From: Streptomyces tuirus | GTDB taxonomy: Bacteria; Actinomycetota; Actinomycetes; Streptomycetales; Streptomycetaceae | Length of the DNA: 64,000 nucleotides | Direction: 5' to 3' | Assembly: GCF_014701095.1 (NCBI RefSeq) | Contig: NZ_AP023439.1 | Location: 2,468,001-2,532,000 of the forward strand | Part shown: one piece after another, positions 8,079-17,052 of the stretch | Layout: each line of letters begins with the position of its first letter | How positions within the stretch are numbered: position 1 is the first letter of the stretch | Position numbers and translations under genes: made by a program | Notes under the pieces: generated by a model | What the model was told of the DNA's origin: nothing | Databases searched by the model: none | What the model saw: only the letters and a program-made list of their open reading frames with translations

Positions 8079-9836
8079 TCAGTCCTTCTTGAGCACCAGT
8101 TCGGTGTTGCGGTCCTTCGGGTCGCCGCCGAGGGTCGTGCTCGCGCCGGGGGCGTTGAGGGACAGCTCGCGGTAGAGGGCCGCGAGGCCGGTCTGGGAGA
8201 GGTCGGAGAAGTCCGTGCGGTGCGGGGCCGAGGATTCCACCAGCGTCGTGAACAGGGACATCGTGCCGTCCTTGTTGTCGGCCAGCTCAATGACCCGGGC
8301 CAGCTGCGGGAAGTCGACGTGGGAGGCGGTGGAGATCTCCCAGAAGGAGCGGCCGCCGGACGCGGAGTGCGGGGTGATGACGTTCTTGTGGATGTGGCCG
8401 TTCACCCAGGCGAGCACCCTGGGGTGGCCGCCGAGCAGGGCGAGGACCTCCTGGCCGTTGTGGCGGCGCTCGTTCGGCCTCGCCGGGTCGGTGCGCAGGT
8501 TCGTCATCGTCTTGCTGGTGTGATGGCTGAAGATCACCGCGTAGGAGTCCTCGTTGTCCCGCAGTGTCCTGTCGAGCCACGTCAGCTGGGCCGTGCCGAT
8601 GGATCCCTCGTAGTGGCCGCCGGAGTCGGTGGTGTCCAGGCTGATACCGATGACGTCGTCGGAGATGCGGAAGGCGTAGTACTGGGTGCCCGTGTCCAGG
8701 TTGGCGGAGGAGTAGCCGTGGCCGGCCGGGCCGACGCCGCGGTGGGCCGGGTCCAGGTGGGCCTTCAGGTACTCGGCCCGCGTGAAGGGGGCGCGCCGCT
8801 CATCGGGGGTGACCGGACGCATGGAGCGGGCGTGGGACTTGAGGAAGTCGTGGTAGCGGACGCCTTGGGGGTCTCTGGCCTTCTTGATCTGTGCCTGGAG
8901 CTGCTGTGCCTCGGCCGCCGTCACGTTCATCAGCTTCTTGCCGCCGACGGCCAGTTCGGTGAGGTAGGAGTCGCCGTGCGAGGCGTAACAGCCCATCGGC
9001 AGCGAGTCGTGGTTGCCGACCGTGGAATACCAGGGCAGGTTGAGGCCGGGGCTGCGGACCTCCCGGATGGCGGCCTTCAGGAAGCCGTCGAGGTGCGGGA
9101 ACCCGGCCTGCTTGTCGCTGTCGCGGACGGCGGCGTCGGGCTGCCAGTACTGCCTGAGGCCGCTGTTCTGGACACCCTCGTACCGGCGCGGATCACCGGA
9201 GTTGGGCGTGATGCGCCCACCGCTCATGATCTTCAGGAACCAGTCCAGCTCGGACTTGGCGTTGTTGTCCGTGTTGTCGCCGGTGGTCATGGCGAAGTGC
9301 AGCGGGGCGCCGGTGACGGGGGCGCCGCGCAGCGCGTTGATCCGCTCCACGAGCGCGATCGCGCCCTGCACGGTCAGCGCCTCGTGCGGCCGCCAGGCGT
9401 GGATGTCGGCCGAGCGCAGGTACTCCAGGCGCAGCGGATGCTGGGCGTCGATGATGTGCAGGTCGGTGAGCTGCACGAACGCGGCGAGCGCGGTACGGCG
9501 CCCGGCGCGGCCGGACTGGGGCGCGGCCAGGTCGGAGCGGACGACCCGCTGCCAGCCGGGCCCGTCGCCCAGGCGCCGGTAGCCGGAACCGGCGCGCGGG
9601 GTGGCGACGGAGGCGAGGGTGGTGCCCTTGGTGTAGGGGGCCGGCGGCGCGGCCGGTGCGCGGCGCGAGGAGGCGGCGACGGCCCCGGTGGCCTCCCCGG
9701 CGGTGGCGGCCTGGCTGTCGCTGGGCCGCAGGGCGTAGCCGACGCCCGCGGAGAGGGCGACCGCGCCGGTGGCGGCGAGGACGGAACGACGGTGGATGCC
9801 CTGGCCGGAGCCGGCGACTGAGCGTGTGCGCGACAT
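8079..9836 (-). CDS. Tat-exported metallophosphoesterase (TIGR03767-type)
   Basis: 585 residues starting ATG 9836. The N-terminus HRRSVLAATGAVALSAGVG is a twin-arginine signal, followed by an Ala/Pro-rich linker. Calcineurin-like metal-binding motifs are visible in order: TDLHIID (from residue 124), GDNTDN, GNHD, a HHTSK block and NGHIHKN. The length and the extra segments between motifs match the TIGR03767 (PPA1498-type) family as I know it. It would bind two metal ions and hydrolyse phosphoesters in the cell wall space or medium; the substrate is unknown. The gene stands alone, with about 250 bp of upstream sequence before the next gene. Confidence 0.88.
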   Translation of the reverse strand: MSRTRSVAGSGQGIHRRSVLAATGAVALSAGVGYALRPSDSQAATAGEATGAVAASSRRAPAAPPAPYTKGTTLASVATPRAGSGYRRLGDGPGWQRVVRSDLAAPQSGRAGRRTALAAFVQLTDLHIIDAQHPLRLEYLRSADIHAWRPHEALTVQGAIALVERINALRGAPVTGAPLHFAMTTGDNTDNNAKSELDWFLKIMSGGRITPNSGDPRRYEGVQNSGLRQYWQPDAAVRDSDKQAGFPHLDGFLKAAIREVRSPGLNLPWYSTVGNHDSLPMGCYASHGDSYLTELAVGGKKLMNVTAAEAQQLQAQIKKARDPQGVRYHDFLKSHARSMRPVTPDERRAPFTRAEYLKAHLDPAHRGVGPAGHGYSSANLDTGTQYYAFRISDDVIGISLDTTDSGGHYEGSIGTAQLTWLDRTLRDNEDSYAVIFSHHTSKTMTNLRTDPARPNERRHNGQEVLALLGGHPRVLAWVNGHIHKNVITPHSASGGRSFWEISTASHVDFPQLARVIELADNKDGTMSLFTTLVESSAPHRTDFSDLSQTGLAALYRELSLNAPGASTTLGGDPKDRNTELVLKKD

Positions 9837-10090
9837 GCGCTTCTCTCCCCGAGTGCGAACGCGTCGGCAGTGGTCACGGGGCGTTCACGACGTGAACACC
9901 CCGCTCGTACTGGATCGTTGGCACCGGGAATGACCTGCGCGTGAACGAGGCGGCAACGCGCGGCGCCGATCACCGAACGTGGATCTCGGACTGCCCTGCG
10001 CGTCGTCGCCCGCTCCGGATCCGGCCCGCGACCGGTCACGCGGCGTTCATCTTCCGGGGTACCGCACCTGGACCACCGTGCGGTCAGGCC

Positions 10091-10549
10091 CTACTCCAGG
10101 GCGTCGGCCAGCCGTCCGGTGACCGGGCGTTCGCGCCACATCCGCAGGGCGATGTCGACCATCGAGATCCGCACCAGCCCGGGCACGGCGTCCAGGTCCT
10201 GCCAGGCGGCGAGGTCCGTGGAACCGTTCACCTCGTTGCGCAGTTCGCCGCCGATGATGCGGGCCTCGTAGACGAACCGGACGCCGTGATGGTCGACGGG
10301 AGGTCCGAAGCCGTTGCGGAAGACGCGGTGCGAGGAGTTCACCCCGAGCAGTCCGGTCACCTCGACGCGGTACCCGGTCTCCTCCTCCACCTCCCGCCGG
10401 ACGGTGTCGTAGGGATCCTCGCCGTGCTCCATGCCGCCGCCCGGCAGGACCCACTCGGGCGTGCCGTCCCAGGCGGGCGAGCGGGCGAGGAGGATCTGTC
10501 CGTCCCGGACGCATATGGCGTAGGCCGCCACCCTCAACTTCTGTCTCAC
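10091..10549 (-). CDS. Nudix hydrolase
   Basis: 152 residues from GTG 10549. The Nudix box GGMEHGEDPYDTVRREVEEE sits at residues 38-57 and fits GX5EX7REUXEEXGU exactly (G38, E44, R52, E53, E56, E57, G59). Nudix enzymes cleave nucleoside diphosphates linked to another group using Mg2+ held by the glutamates. The substrate cannot be told from sequence; the short stand-alone form suggests a house-cleaning role. Cytoplasmic. It is divergent from the subtilase gene. Confidence 0.9.
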   Translation of the reverse strand: MRQKLRVAAYAICVRDGQILLARSPAWDGTPEWVLPGGGMEHGEDPYDTVRREVEEETGYRVEVTGLLGVNSSHRVFRNGFGPPVDHHGVRFVYEARIIGGELRNEVNGSTDLAAWQDLDAVPGLVRISMVDIALRMWRERPVTGRLADALE

Positions 10550-10774
10550 TTGGGGACGTTAACCGATTTCTTCGCCACCTTCAGGACTGATGCTCACAAA
10601 TCGCATCGCGGGTTTTCCCCATACATCCATTTCGTTTCGGTCAACCCTCCCCAAAGGAGTTCCCCTTGCGTAAGGCTGTGCGATCGTCCGGGCTTGCCGT
10701 TCGGGCCGTGCGCGACCACGGCCGATCGGGCCCCGGTCGCTTCCCGCTCGTTCCTTTACCTACAAGGGATGCCG

Positions 10775-13700
10775 ATGACCCCTCCCACCCAGCGCGATCA
10801 GATATCGGGCCCGAGACGCGTGGCCCGCATCGCCGTGGCCGCCGGTCTCGTGGCCGCGCTCTCCGCGGCCGGGCCGATCCCGATGGCCTTCTCCGCCGAC
10901 GGGCCGGGCACGGACGCCCCGGCGGACCCGAGCGTCAAGTCCGCGCACGCCAAGCTCGGTTCGGACGACGCCGACCTGCTCGCGGAGGCCAAGGCCGACG
11001 GCGACAAGACCGTCACGATGATGATCGCCACCGCACCCGGGAAGACCGAGCAGGTCGCCGGGCAGCTGGACGCGGTCAAGGGCGGCTCGGTGGGCCGGGC
11101 CGACGACAAGCTGGGCTACGTCCGCGCCACCGTCCCGACGGCCAAGGCGGACTCGGCGATCGCGGCCGCCGCCAAGCTGTCCTCCGTGCACGGCATCGAC
11201 CTGCGCGAGGAGATCCCGCTGGACGACCCGACGCCGAGCGCGGACACCGCCAAGGGCGCCCAGGCCGCGAAGGGCACGTACCCCGCGCCGGGCAGGAAGA
11301 CCCCGGCGGAGAACCCGTACAACCCGTCCTTCGAGACGGGCGCGGTCGACTTCGTCGAGGACCACCCGAAGGCGGACGGCCGCGGCGTCACCATCGGCAT
11401 CCTCGACTCCGGCGTGGACCTCGGCCACCCGGCGCTGCAGAAGACGACGACCGGTGAGCGGAAGATCGTCGACTGGGTGACGGCGACCGACCCGATCATC
11501 GACGGCGACAGCACCTGGCGCCCGATGGTCACGGCCGTGTCCGGCCCGGCCTTCACCTACCAGGGCCAGTCGTACAAGGCGCCGGCCGGTTCGTACGCCG
11601 TCAGCCTCTTCAGGGAGTCGTACACCACCGGCGGCGACGCCAAGGGCGACGCCAACCGCGACGGCGACACCACCGACGTCTGGGGCGTGCTGTACGACGC
11701 CGCGACCGGCACGGTGCGGGTCGACCTGAACAACAACAACGACTTCGGCGACGACGCCCCGATGAAGCCGTACAAGGACGGCCACCAGGTCGGGTACTTC
11801 GGCACCGACAACCCGGCCACCGACATCGCCGAGCGGCAGCCGTTCGTCGTGGAGATCCGCAAGGACGTGCCCATGGACCCGCTGGGCGGCTCCTGGGTCG
11901 GAAGGAAGTCGGACTTCGTCAACATCGGCGTCATCGAGTCCGAGCACGGCACGCACGTCGCCGGCATCACCGCCGCCAACGGCCTGTTCGGCGGGAAGAT
12001 GAACGGCGCGGCCCCCGGCGCCAAGCTGGTCTCCTCGCGCGCCTGCACCTGGTCCGGCGGCTGCACCAACGTCGCGCTGACCGAGGGCATGATCGACCTC
12101 GTCACCAAGCGCGGCGTCGACATCGTCAACATGTCGATCGGCGGCCTGCCCGCCCTGAACGACGGCAACAACGCGCGCAGCGAGCTGTACACGCGCCTCA
12201 TCGACACCTACGGCGTCCAGCTGGTGATCTCCGCGGGCAACTCCGGCCCCGGCGCCAACACCATCGGCGACCCGGCCCTGGCCGACAAGGTCATCTCGGT
12301 CGGCGCGTCCGTCTCCAAGGAGACCTGGGCCGCCAACTACGGCTCGGTCGTGGAGAAGAAGTACGCGATGATGCCGTTCTCCTCGCGCGGCCCGCGTGAG
12401 GACGGCGGCTTCACGCCGACCCTGGCCGCCCCGGGCGCGGCGATCAACACCACGCAGACCTGGCTGCCGGGCGGCCCGGTCGCCGAGGCGGGCTACACCC
12501 TGCCGGCCGGTTACTCGATGCTCCAGGGCACCTCGATGGCCTCCCCGCAGGCCACCGGTGCCTCGGCGCTGCTGATCTCGGCCGCCAAGCAGAAGAAGAT
12601 CGACCTCACGCCGGCGACCCTGCGCACGGCCCTCACCTCCACCGCCGACCACATCAAGGGTGTGCAGGCGTACGAGGAGGGCGCGGGCCTGATCAACATC
12701 CCCGACGCCTGGGACTCGATCCGCGACGACGCCACCGCCCACACCTACACGGTCAAGGCGCCGGTCGACACCGCGATCGACCAGTTCCTGAAGACCCCGG
12801 GCTTCGGCACGGGCCTCTACGACCGTGAGGGCGGCCTGAAGGCCGGCCAGAAGAAGACGTACGAGATCACCCTGACCCGTACGTCCGGCGCCGACAAGGC
12901 GATCCGGCACGAGCTGCACTTCGAGAACAACGCGGGCGGCACGTTCCGCGTCGTCGGCTCCGACGAGGTGAAGCTGCCGCTGAACCAGCCGGTGACCGTC
13001 AAGGTCCAGGCCGCGCCGAGGTCCGCGGGTCTCAAGAGCGCGATCCTCGAGGTCGACGACCCGAAGACCGAAGGCATCGACCGCCAGGTCCTCAGCACGG
13101 TCGTGGTCTCCACGCCGCTGAAGTTCACGACCTCCGCGAAGGACTCGGTGCAGCGCAACAGCTCGCACCACTACTTCGTCACCGTCCCCGAGGGCGCCAA
13201 GACCCTCGAGGTCGCGATGAGCGGGCTGAAGGACAAGAGCCAGACGCGGTTCATCTCGATCCACCCGTACGGCGTGCCGTCGGACCCGACGTCGACGATC
13301 AACTGCTACCCGAACTACAGCAACCCGGCCAACACCTGCCGCCCGGACGTGCGTTCCTACGCCGACCCGCAGCCGGGCGTCTGGGAGATCGAGGTCGAGT
13401 CGCGCCGTACGTCGCCGCTGCTGGACAACCCGTACCAGCTGGACGTCGCCGTGCTCGGCGCTGCCTTCGACCCGGAGACCGTGACCGTGCCCGAGGCGAA
13501 GGTCGGCACCCCGGCCGCCGCCTCCTGGAAGGTGACGAACGGCTTCGCCGCGCTCGACGGCAAGCTGGTCGGCGGCCCGCTCGGCTCGGCCAAGGCGGCC
13601 CGCCCCGCCATCAAGCAGGGCGAGACGCAGACCACGACGGTCGAGGTGCCCGCGGGCGCCAAGTCGCTGGACGTCGCCATCGGCGGTGTCTCGGACAACG

Positions 13701-14086
13701 CCGCGGACCTGGACCTCGCCGTGTACGACGCGTCGGGCACACAGGTCGGCAGCTCCGCCGACGGCGACTCGGAGGAGTCGGTCTCCATCCCCTCCCCGGC
13801 CGCCGGAAAGTACTCGATCGAGGTCGTCGGCTACTCGGTGCCCGCCGGCACCACGGAGTACGACTACCAGGACGTGTTCTTCTCCGCCTCCCTCGGCAGC
13901 GTCACCGTCGACGGGTCGGCTCCGGTGAAGCTCGGCACGGGCGACTCCGCCACGGTCTCGGGCAGCGTCACCGCCGCGGCGGCCGCTCCCGAGGGGCGTG
14001 AGTTCTTCGGCCAGGTCCAGCTGGTCAACGCGCGCGGCACGGTCGCGGGCGTGGGCAGCGTGAAGATCGAGACGGTTGTGCCGTAG
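10775..14086 (+). CDS. Large secreted S8 subtilisin-like peptidase
   Basis: 1103 residues from ATG 10775, chosen for AAGGGA (10764-10769) upstream; ATG 10769 is an alternative two codons earlier. A basic N-terminus and hydrophobic core give a Sec signal peptide ending PMAFSA, then an inhibitor-like prodomain to about residue 190. The catalytic triad is Asp211 (GILDSGVD), His391 (HGTHVAGI) and Ser587 (GTSMASPQ), with oxyanion Asn in ISAGNSGPG. An insertion of about 130 residues between Asp and His contains acidic, calcium-like DLNNNNDFGDDA. The C-terminal 400 residues are beta-sandwich modules, one resembling a PPC domain (GVSDNAADLDLAVYD). An extracellular protease for nutrient release or developmental protein turnover. 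Confidence 0.93.
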   Translation: MTPPTQRDQISGPRRVARIAVAAGLVAALSAAGPIPMAFSADGPGTDAPADPSVKSAHAKLGSDDADLLAEAKADGDKTVTMMIATAPGKTEQVAGQLDAVKGGSVGRADDKLGYVRATVPTAKADSAIAAAAKLSSVHGIDLREEIPLDDPTPSADTAKGAQAAKGTYPAPGRKTPAENPYNPSFETGAVDFVEDHPKADGRGVTIGILDSGVDLGHPALQKTTTGERKIVDWVTATDPIIDGDSTWRPMVTAVSGPAFTYQGQSYKAPAGSYAVSLFRESYTTGGDAKGDANRDGDTTDVWGVLYDAATGTVRVDLNNNNDFGDDAPMKPYKDGHQVGYFGTDNPATDIAERQPFVVEIRKDVPMDPLGGSWVGRKSDFVNIGVIESEHGTHVAGITAANGLFGGKMNGAAPGAKLVSSRACTWSGGCTNVALTEGMIDLVTKRGVDIVNMSIGGLPALNDGNNARSELYTRLIDTYGVQLVISAGNSGPGANTIGDPALADKVISVGASVSKETWAANYGSVVEKKYAMMPFSSRGPREDGGFTPTLAAPGAAINTTQTWLPGGPVAEAGYTLPAGYSMLQGTSMASPQATGASALLISAAKQKKIDLTPATLRTALTSTADHIKGVQAYEEGAGLINIPDAWDSIRDDATAHTYTVKAPVDTAIDQFLKTPGFGTGLYDREGGLKAGQKKTYEITLTRTSGADKAIRHELHFENNAGGTFRVVGSDEVKLPLNQPVTVKVQAAPRSAGLKSAILEVDDPKTEGIDRQVLSTVVVSTPLKFTTSAKDSVQRNSSHHYFVTVPEGAKTLEVAMSGLKDKSQTRFISIHPYGVPSDPTSTINCYPNYSNPANTCRPDVRSYADPQPGVWEIEVESRRTSPLLDNPYQLDVAVLGAAFDPETVTVPEAKVGTPAAASWKVTNGFAALDGKLVGGPLGSAKAARPAIKQGETQTTTVEVPAGAKSLDVAIGGVSDNAADLDLAVYDASGTQVGSSADGDSEESVSIPSPAAGKYSIEVVGYSVPAGTTEYDYQDVFFSASLGSVTVDGSAPVKLGTGDSATVSGSVTAAAAAPEGREFFGQVQLVNARGTVAGVGSVKIETVVP

Positions 14087-14105
14087 CGGTACCGCGGCAG
14101 CTGTG

Positions 14106-14133
14106 GGGCGGGCGTCCGTGAGGGCGCCCGCCC
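14106..14133. terminator. Intrinsic terminator-like hairpin after the subtilase gene
   Basis: GGGCGGGCG (14106-14114) pairs perfectly with CGCCCGCCC (14125-14133) around a 10-base loop, followed by TTTGCGC. It lies between convergent genes, 20 bp after the subtilase stop, and could serve both. Confidence 0.7.
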
Positions 14134-14168
14134 TTTGCGCTGTCACGGGCGTGGGAAGGTGCGCGCCG

Positions 14169-14924
14169 TCATGGGCACGGAATGGTGCGCGAGGCGGGCA
14201 GGGCCTCGGTGATCCACGCCCGGTCGCGGGCGATCTCCTTCTCCCCCGTGGTCCACAGGTCCGGCACGGCCTGGTCGCCGGAGATTCCTACCAACACGTG
14301 GTCACCGGCCCGGAGCGAAGGCTCGACGCCGGTCTCCATCGGGAAGGTGATCCGCTTGCCGCCCTTGTCGGGCTTGTAGGAGCGCGCGACGTCGAGGGTG
14401 ATCCGGTCCTGGCCGGTGCCGGGAACGGTCTCGACCTCGGCGACGGTGCCCTCGGCGACGATCCGGGCACAGGCGAGGTACCCGGCATGGCCGAGCTTGG
14501 CGTCCTCTTCGGTCCGTGGCCGGCCGGCGGAGCTGTCGGCGGCGGCCGACCCGCCCTGGTCGTCTCCGGCGCTCATGCCGTCGCTCTGCACGACGAGCCA
14601 GCCCATGCCGATCACGAGACCGGCCCCGACGGCCGCGACGAGGCCCTTCAGCGCGAGGGCCAGGGGCTCGGGCCGCTTACGCCGGACGGCCAGCGGGGTC
14701 ACGGAGGCGCCGCCGGTCTCGGGTTCCGGTGCCTCCGAGGGCTCGGCGAGTGCCTGCCCGATGAGCCCCAGCTGCTCGCGCAGCAGCGCCACGTCCGCGG
14801 TCGCGGACCGGTACCCGTCCATGAAGGCGTCGCTCGCGCGGGCCTCGGGCGGTGGCTCCTCGCCGGTGATCGCCGCCATCAGCGCCGCCTCGTCGTGCCC
14901 GTCCTTGTCGTACCCGGCGGTCAC
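14169..14924 (-). CDS. Membrane-anchored anti-sigma-factor-like protein
   Basis: 251 residues from GTG 14924, starting one base after the stop of the ECF sigma gene, so almost certainly co-translated. The N-terminal cytoplasmic part (about 120 residues) has short acidic helices; one membrane helix follows (ALALKGLVAAVGAGLVIGMG, about residues 96-120), and the rest is an extracytoplasmic domain with two cysteines (ACARI and the C-terminal TIPCP). No zinc-binding HxxxCxxC motif is visible, so it is not a ZAS-type anti-sigma. The call rests mainly on topology and on pairing with the sigma gene. It would hold the sigma factor at the membrane until an external signal arrives. Confidence 0.75.
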   Translation of the reverse strand: MTAGYDKDGHDEAALMAAITGEEPPPEARASDAFMDGYRSATADVALLREQLGLIGQALAEPSEAPEPETGGASVTPLAVRRKRPEPLALALKGLVAAVGAGLVIGMGWLVVQSDGMSAGDDQGGSAAADSSAGRPRTEEDAKLGHAGYLACARIVAEGTVAEVETVPGTGQDRITLDVARSYKPDKGGKRITFPMETGVEPSLRAGDHVLVGISGDQAVPDLWTTGEKEIARDRAWITEALPASRTIPCP

Positions 14925-14925
14925 G

Positions 14926-15483
14926 TCACACCACCTCGTCCTCGTGCAGGCGGGCGCGCAGGGCCCGTACGGCCGTGTGCAGCCGGCTCTTGACGGTGCC
15001 CTCCGGAACGCCGAGCTGCTCGGCGATGGACCGGACCGGCAGATCGGCGTAGAAGCGCAGGACGACGACCTGCCGCTGGGCGTCGGGCAGCTCGTCCAGG
15101 CCCTGGGCGACGGCGACGGACAGCACGCTGCTGTCCTCGCCGGAGGGGTGCGCCGGCTGGCGCAGGGCGGCCAGCCGCTCCCCGAGCCGCTCCTGGCGGC
15201 GCTTGGCCCGGTGCCAGTCCATGGCCAGGTTGGAGGCGACGACCGCCGCCCACGCCGACACGTCCCGCGGCGCCTCCCGGCCGCCGGCGGCCCGCTCCAG
15301 CAGCCGCAGTCGGACCTGCTGCACCCCGTCCGGCAGGTCCGACTGCGGCACCCCGCCGAGCGCGAGCACGGCCCGCACCCGGCGCTCCTGTGCCGCGTCC
15401 AGCGGATCGGCCCCGTCCCCCGGGTCGCCGCCGGCCGCCGCGTGCGCCTCCCGGCCGCGCCGTGGCCTTCCGCGCAACAGCAC
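14926..15483 (-). CDS. ECF-family RNA polymerase sigma factor
   Basis: 185 residues from GTG 15483. Region 2 is seen as WAAVVASNLAMDWHRAKRRQ and region 4 as LDELPDAQRQVVVLRFYADL followed by the helix-turn-helix RSIAEQLGVPEGTVKSRLHT. There is no region 1 or 3, and length and order match ECF (group 4) sigma factors. The next gene downstream encodes its probable membrane-bound inhibitor. Its regulon is unknown; as for most ECF systems it probably drives its own promoter in the 344-bp divergent region shared with asd. It is cytoplasmic, recruited to RNA polymerase on release. Confidence 0.9.
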   Translation of the reverse strand: MLLRGRPRRGREAHAAAGGDPGDGADPLDAAQERRVRAVLALGGVPQSDLPDGVQQVRLRLLERAAGGREAPRDVSAWAAVVASNLAMDWHRAKRRQERLGERLAALRQPAHPSGEDSSVLSVAVAQGLDELPDAQRQVVVLRFYADLPVRSIAEQLGVPEGTVKSRLHTAVRALRARLHEDEVV

Positions 15484-16847
<1,364 letters not shown>

Positions 16848-16862
16848 GCGGACGGCACACCC

Positions 16863-16910
16863 CGGCCGGGGCGGTCACCTCCCAGGGAGCGTGGCCGCCC
16901 CGGCCGTTTT
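16863..16910 (+). terminator. Intrinsic terminator after asd
   Basis: The 16-base arms 16863-16878 (starting CGGCCGGGGCGG) and 16891-16906 (ending CCGCCCCGGCCG) pair except for one G-T wobble, and are followed by TTTT. It lies 16 bp after the asd stop. Confidence 0.85.
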
Positions 16911-17052
16911 CCGGTCGGGAGGAATCCGGCCCGTCCGGGCCTGCGCACCCTCGCCGCCAGAGGGGTATCCCTCGATGACGCCCCGGTCGTCGCCCGATGC
17001 GGAGCCGCCGTGGAAAGATGGCGCAACCCACCCATAACGAGGAGATGACCGC

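Noticed and set aside
10666..10774. TTG preceded by AAAGGAG, a short leader frame before the subtilase gene
   Set aside because: The frame continues into an out-of-frame shadow of the subtilase gene; nothing coding-like beyond about 30 codons, though a leader peptide cannot be excluded.
10760..14146. 1128-residue open frame antisense to the subtilase gene
   Set aside because: It is a mirror of the codon bias of the real gene; the sense frame has a signal peptide and a full S8 catalytic triad, and the antisense product is Arg/Val/Gly/Asp-rich without domains.
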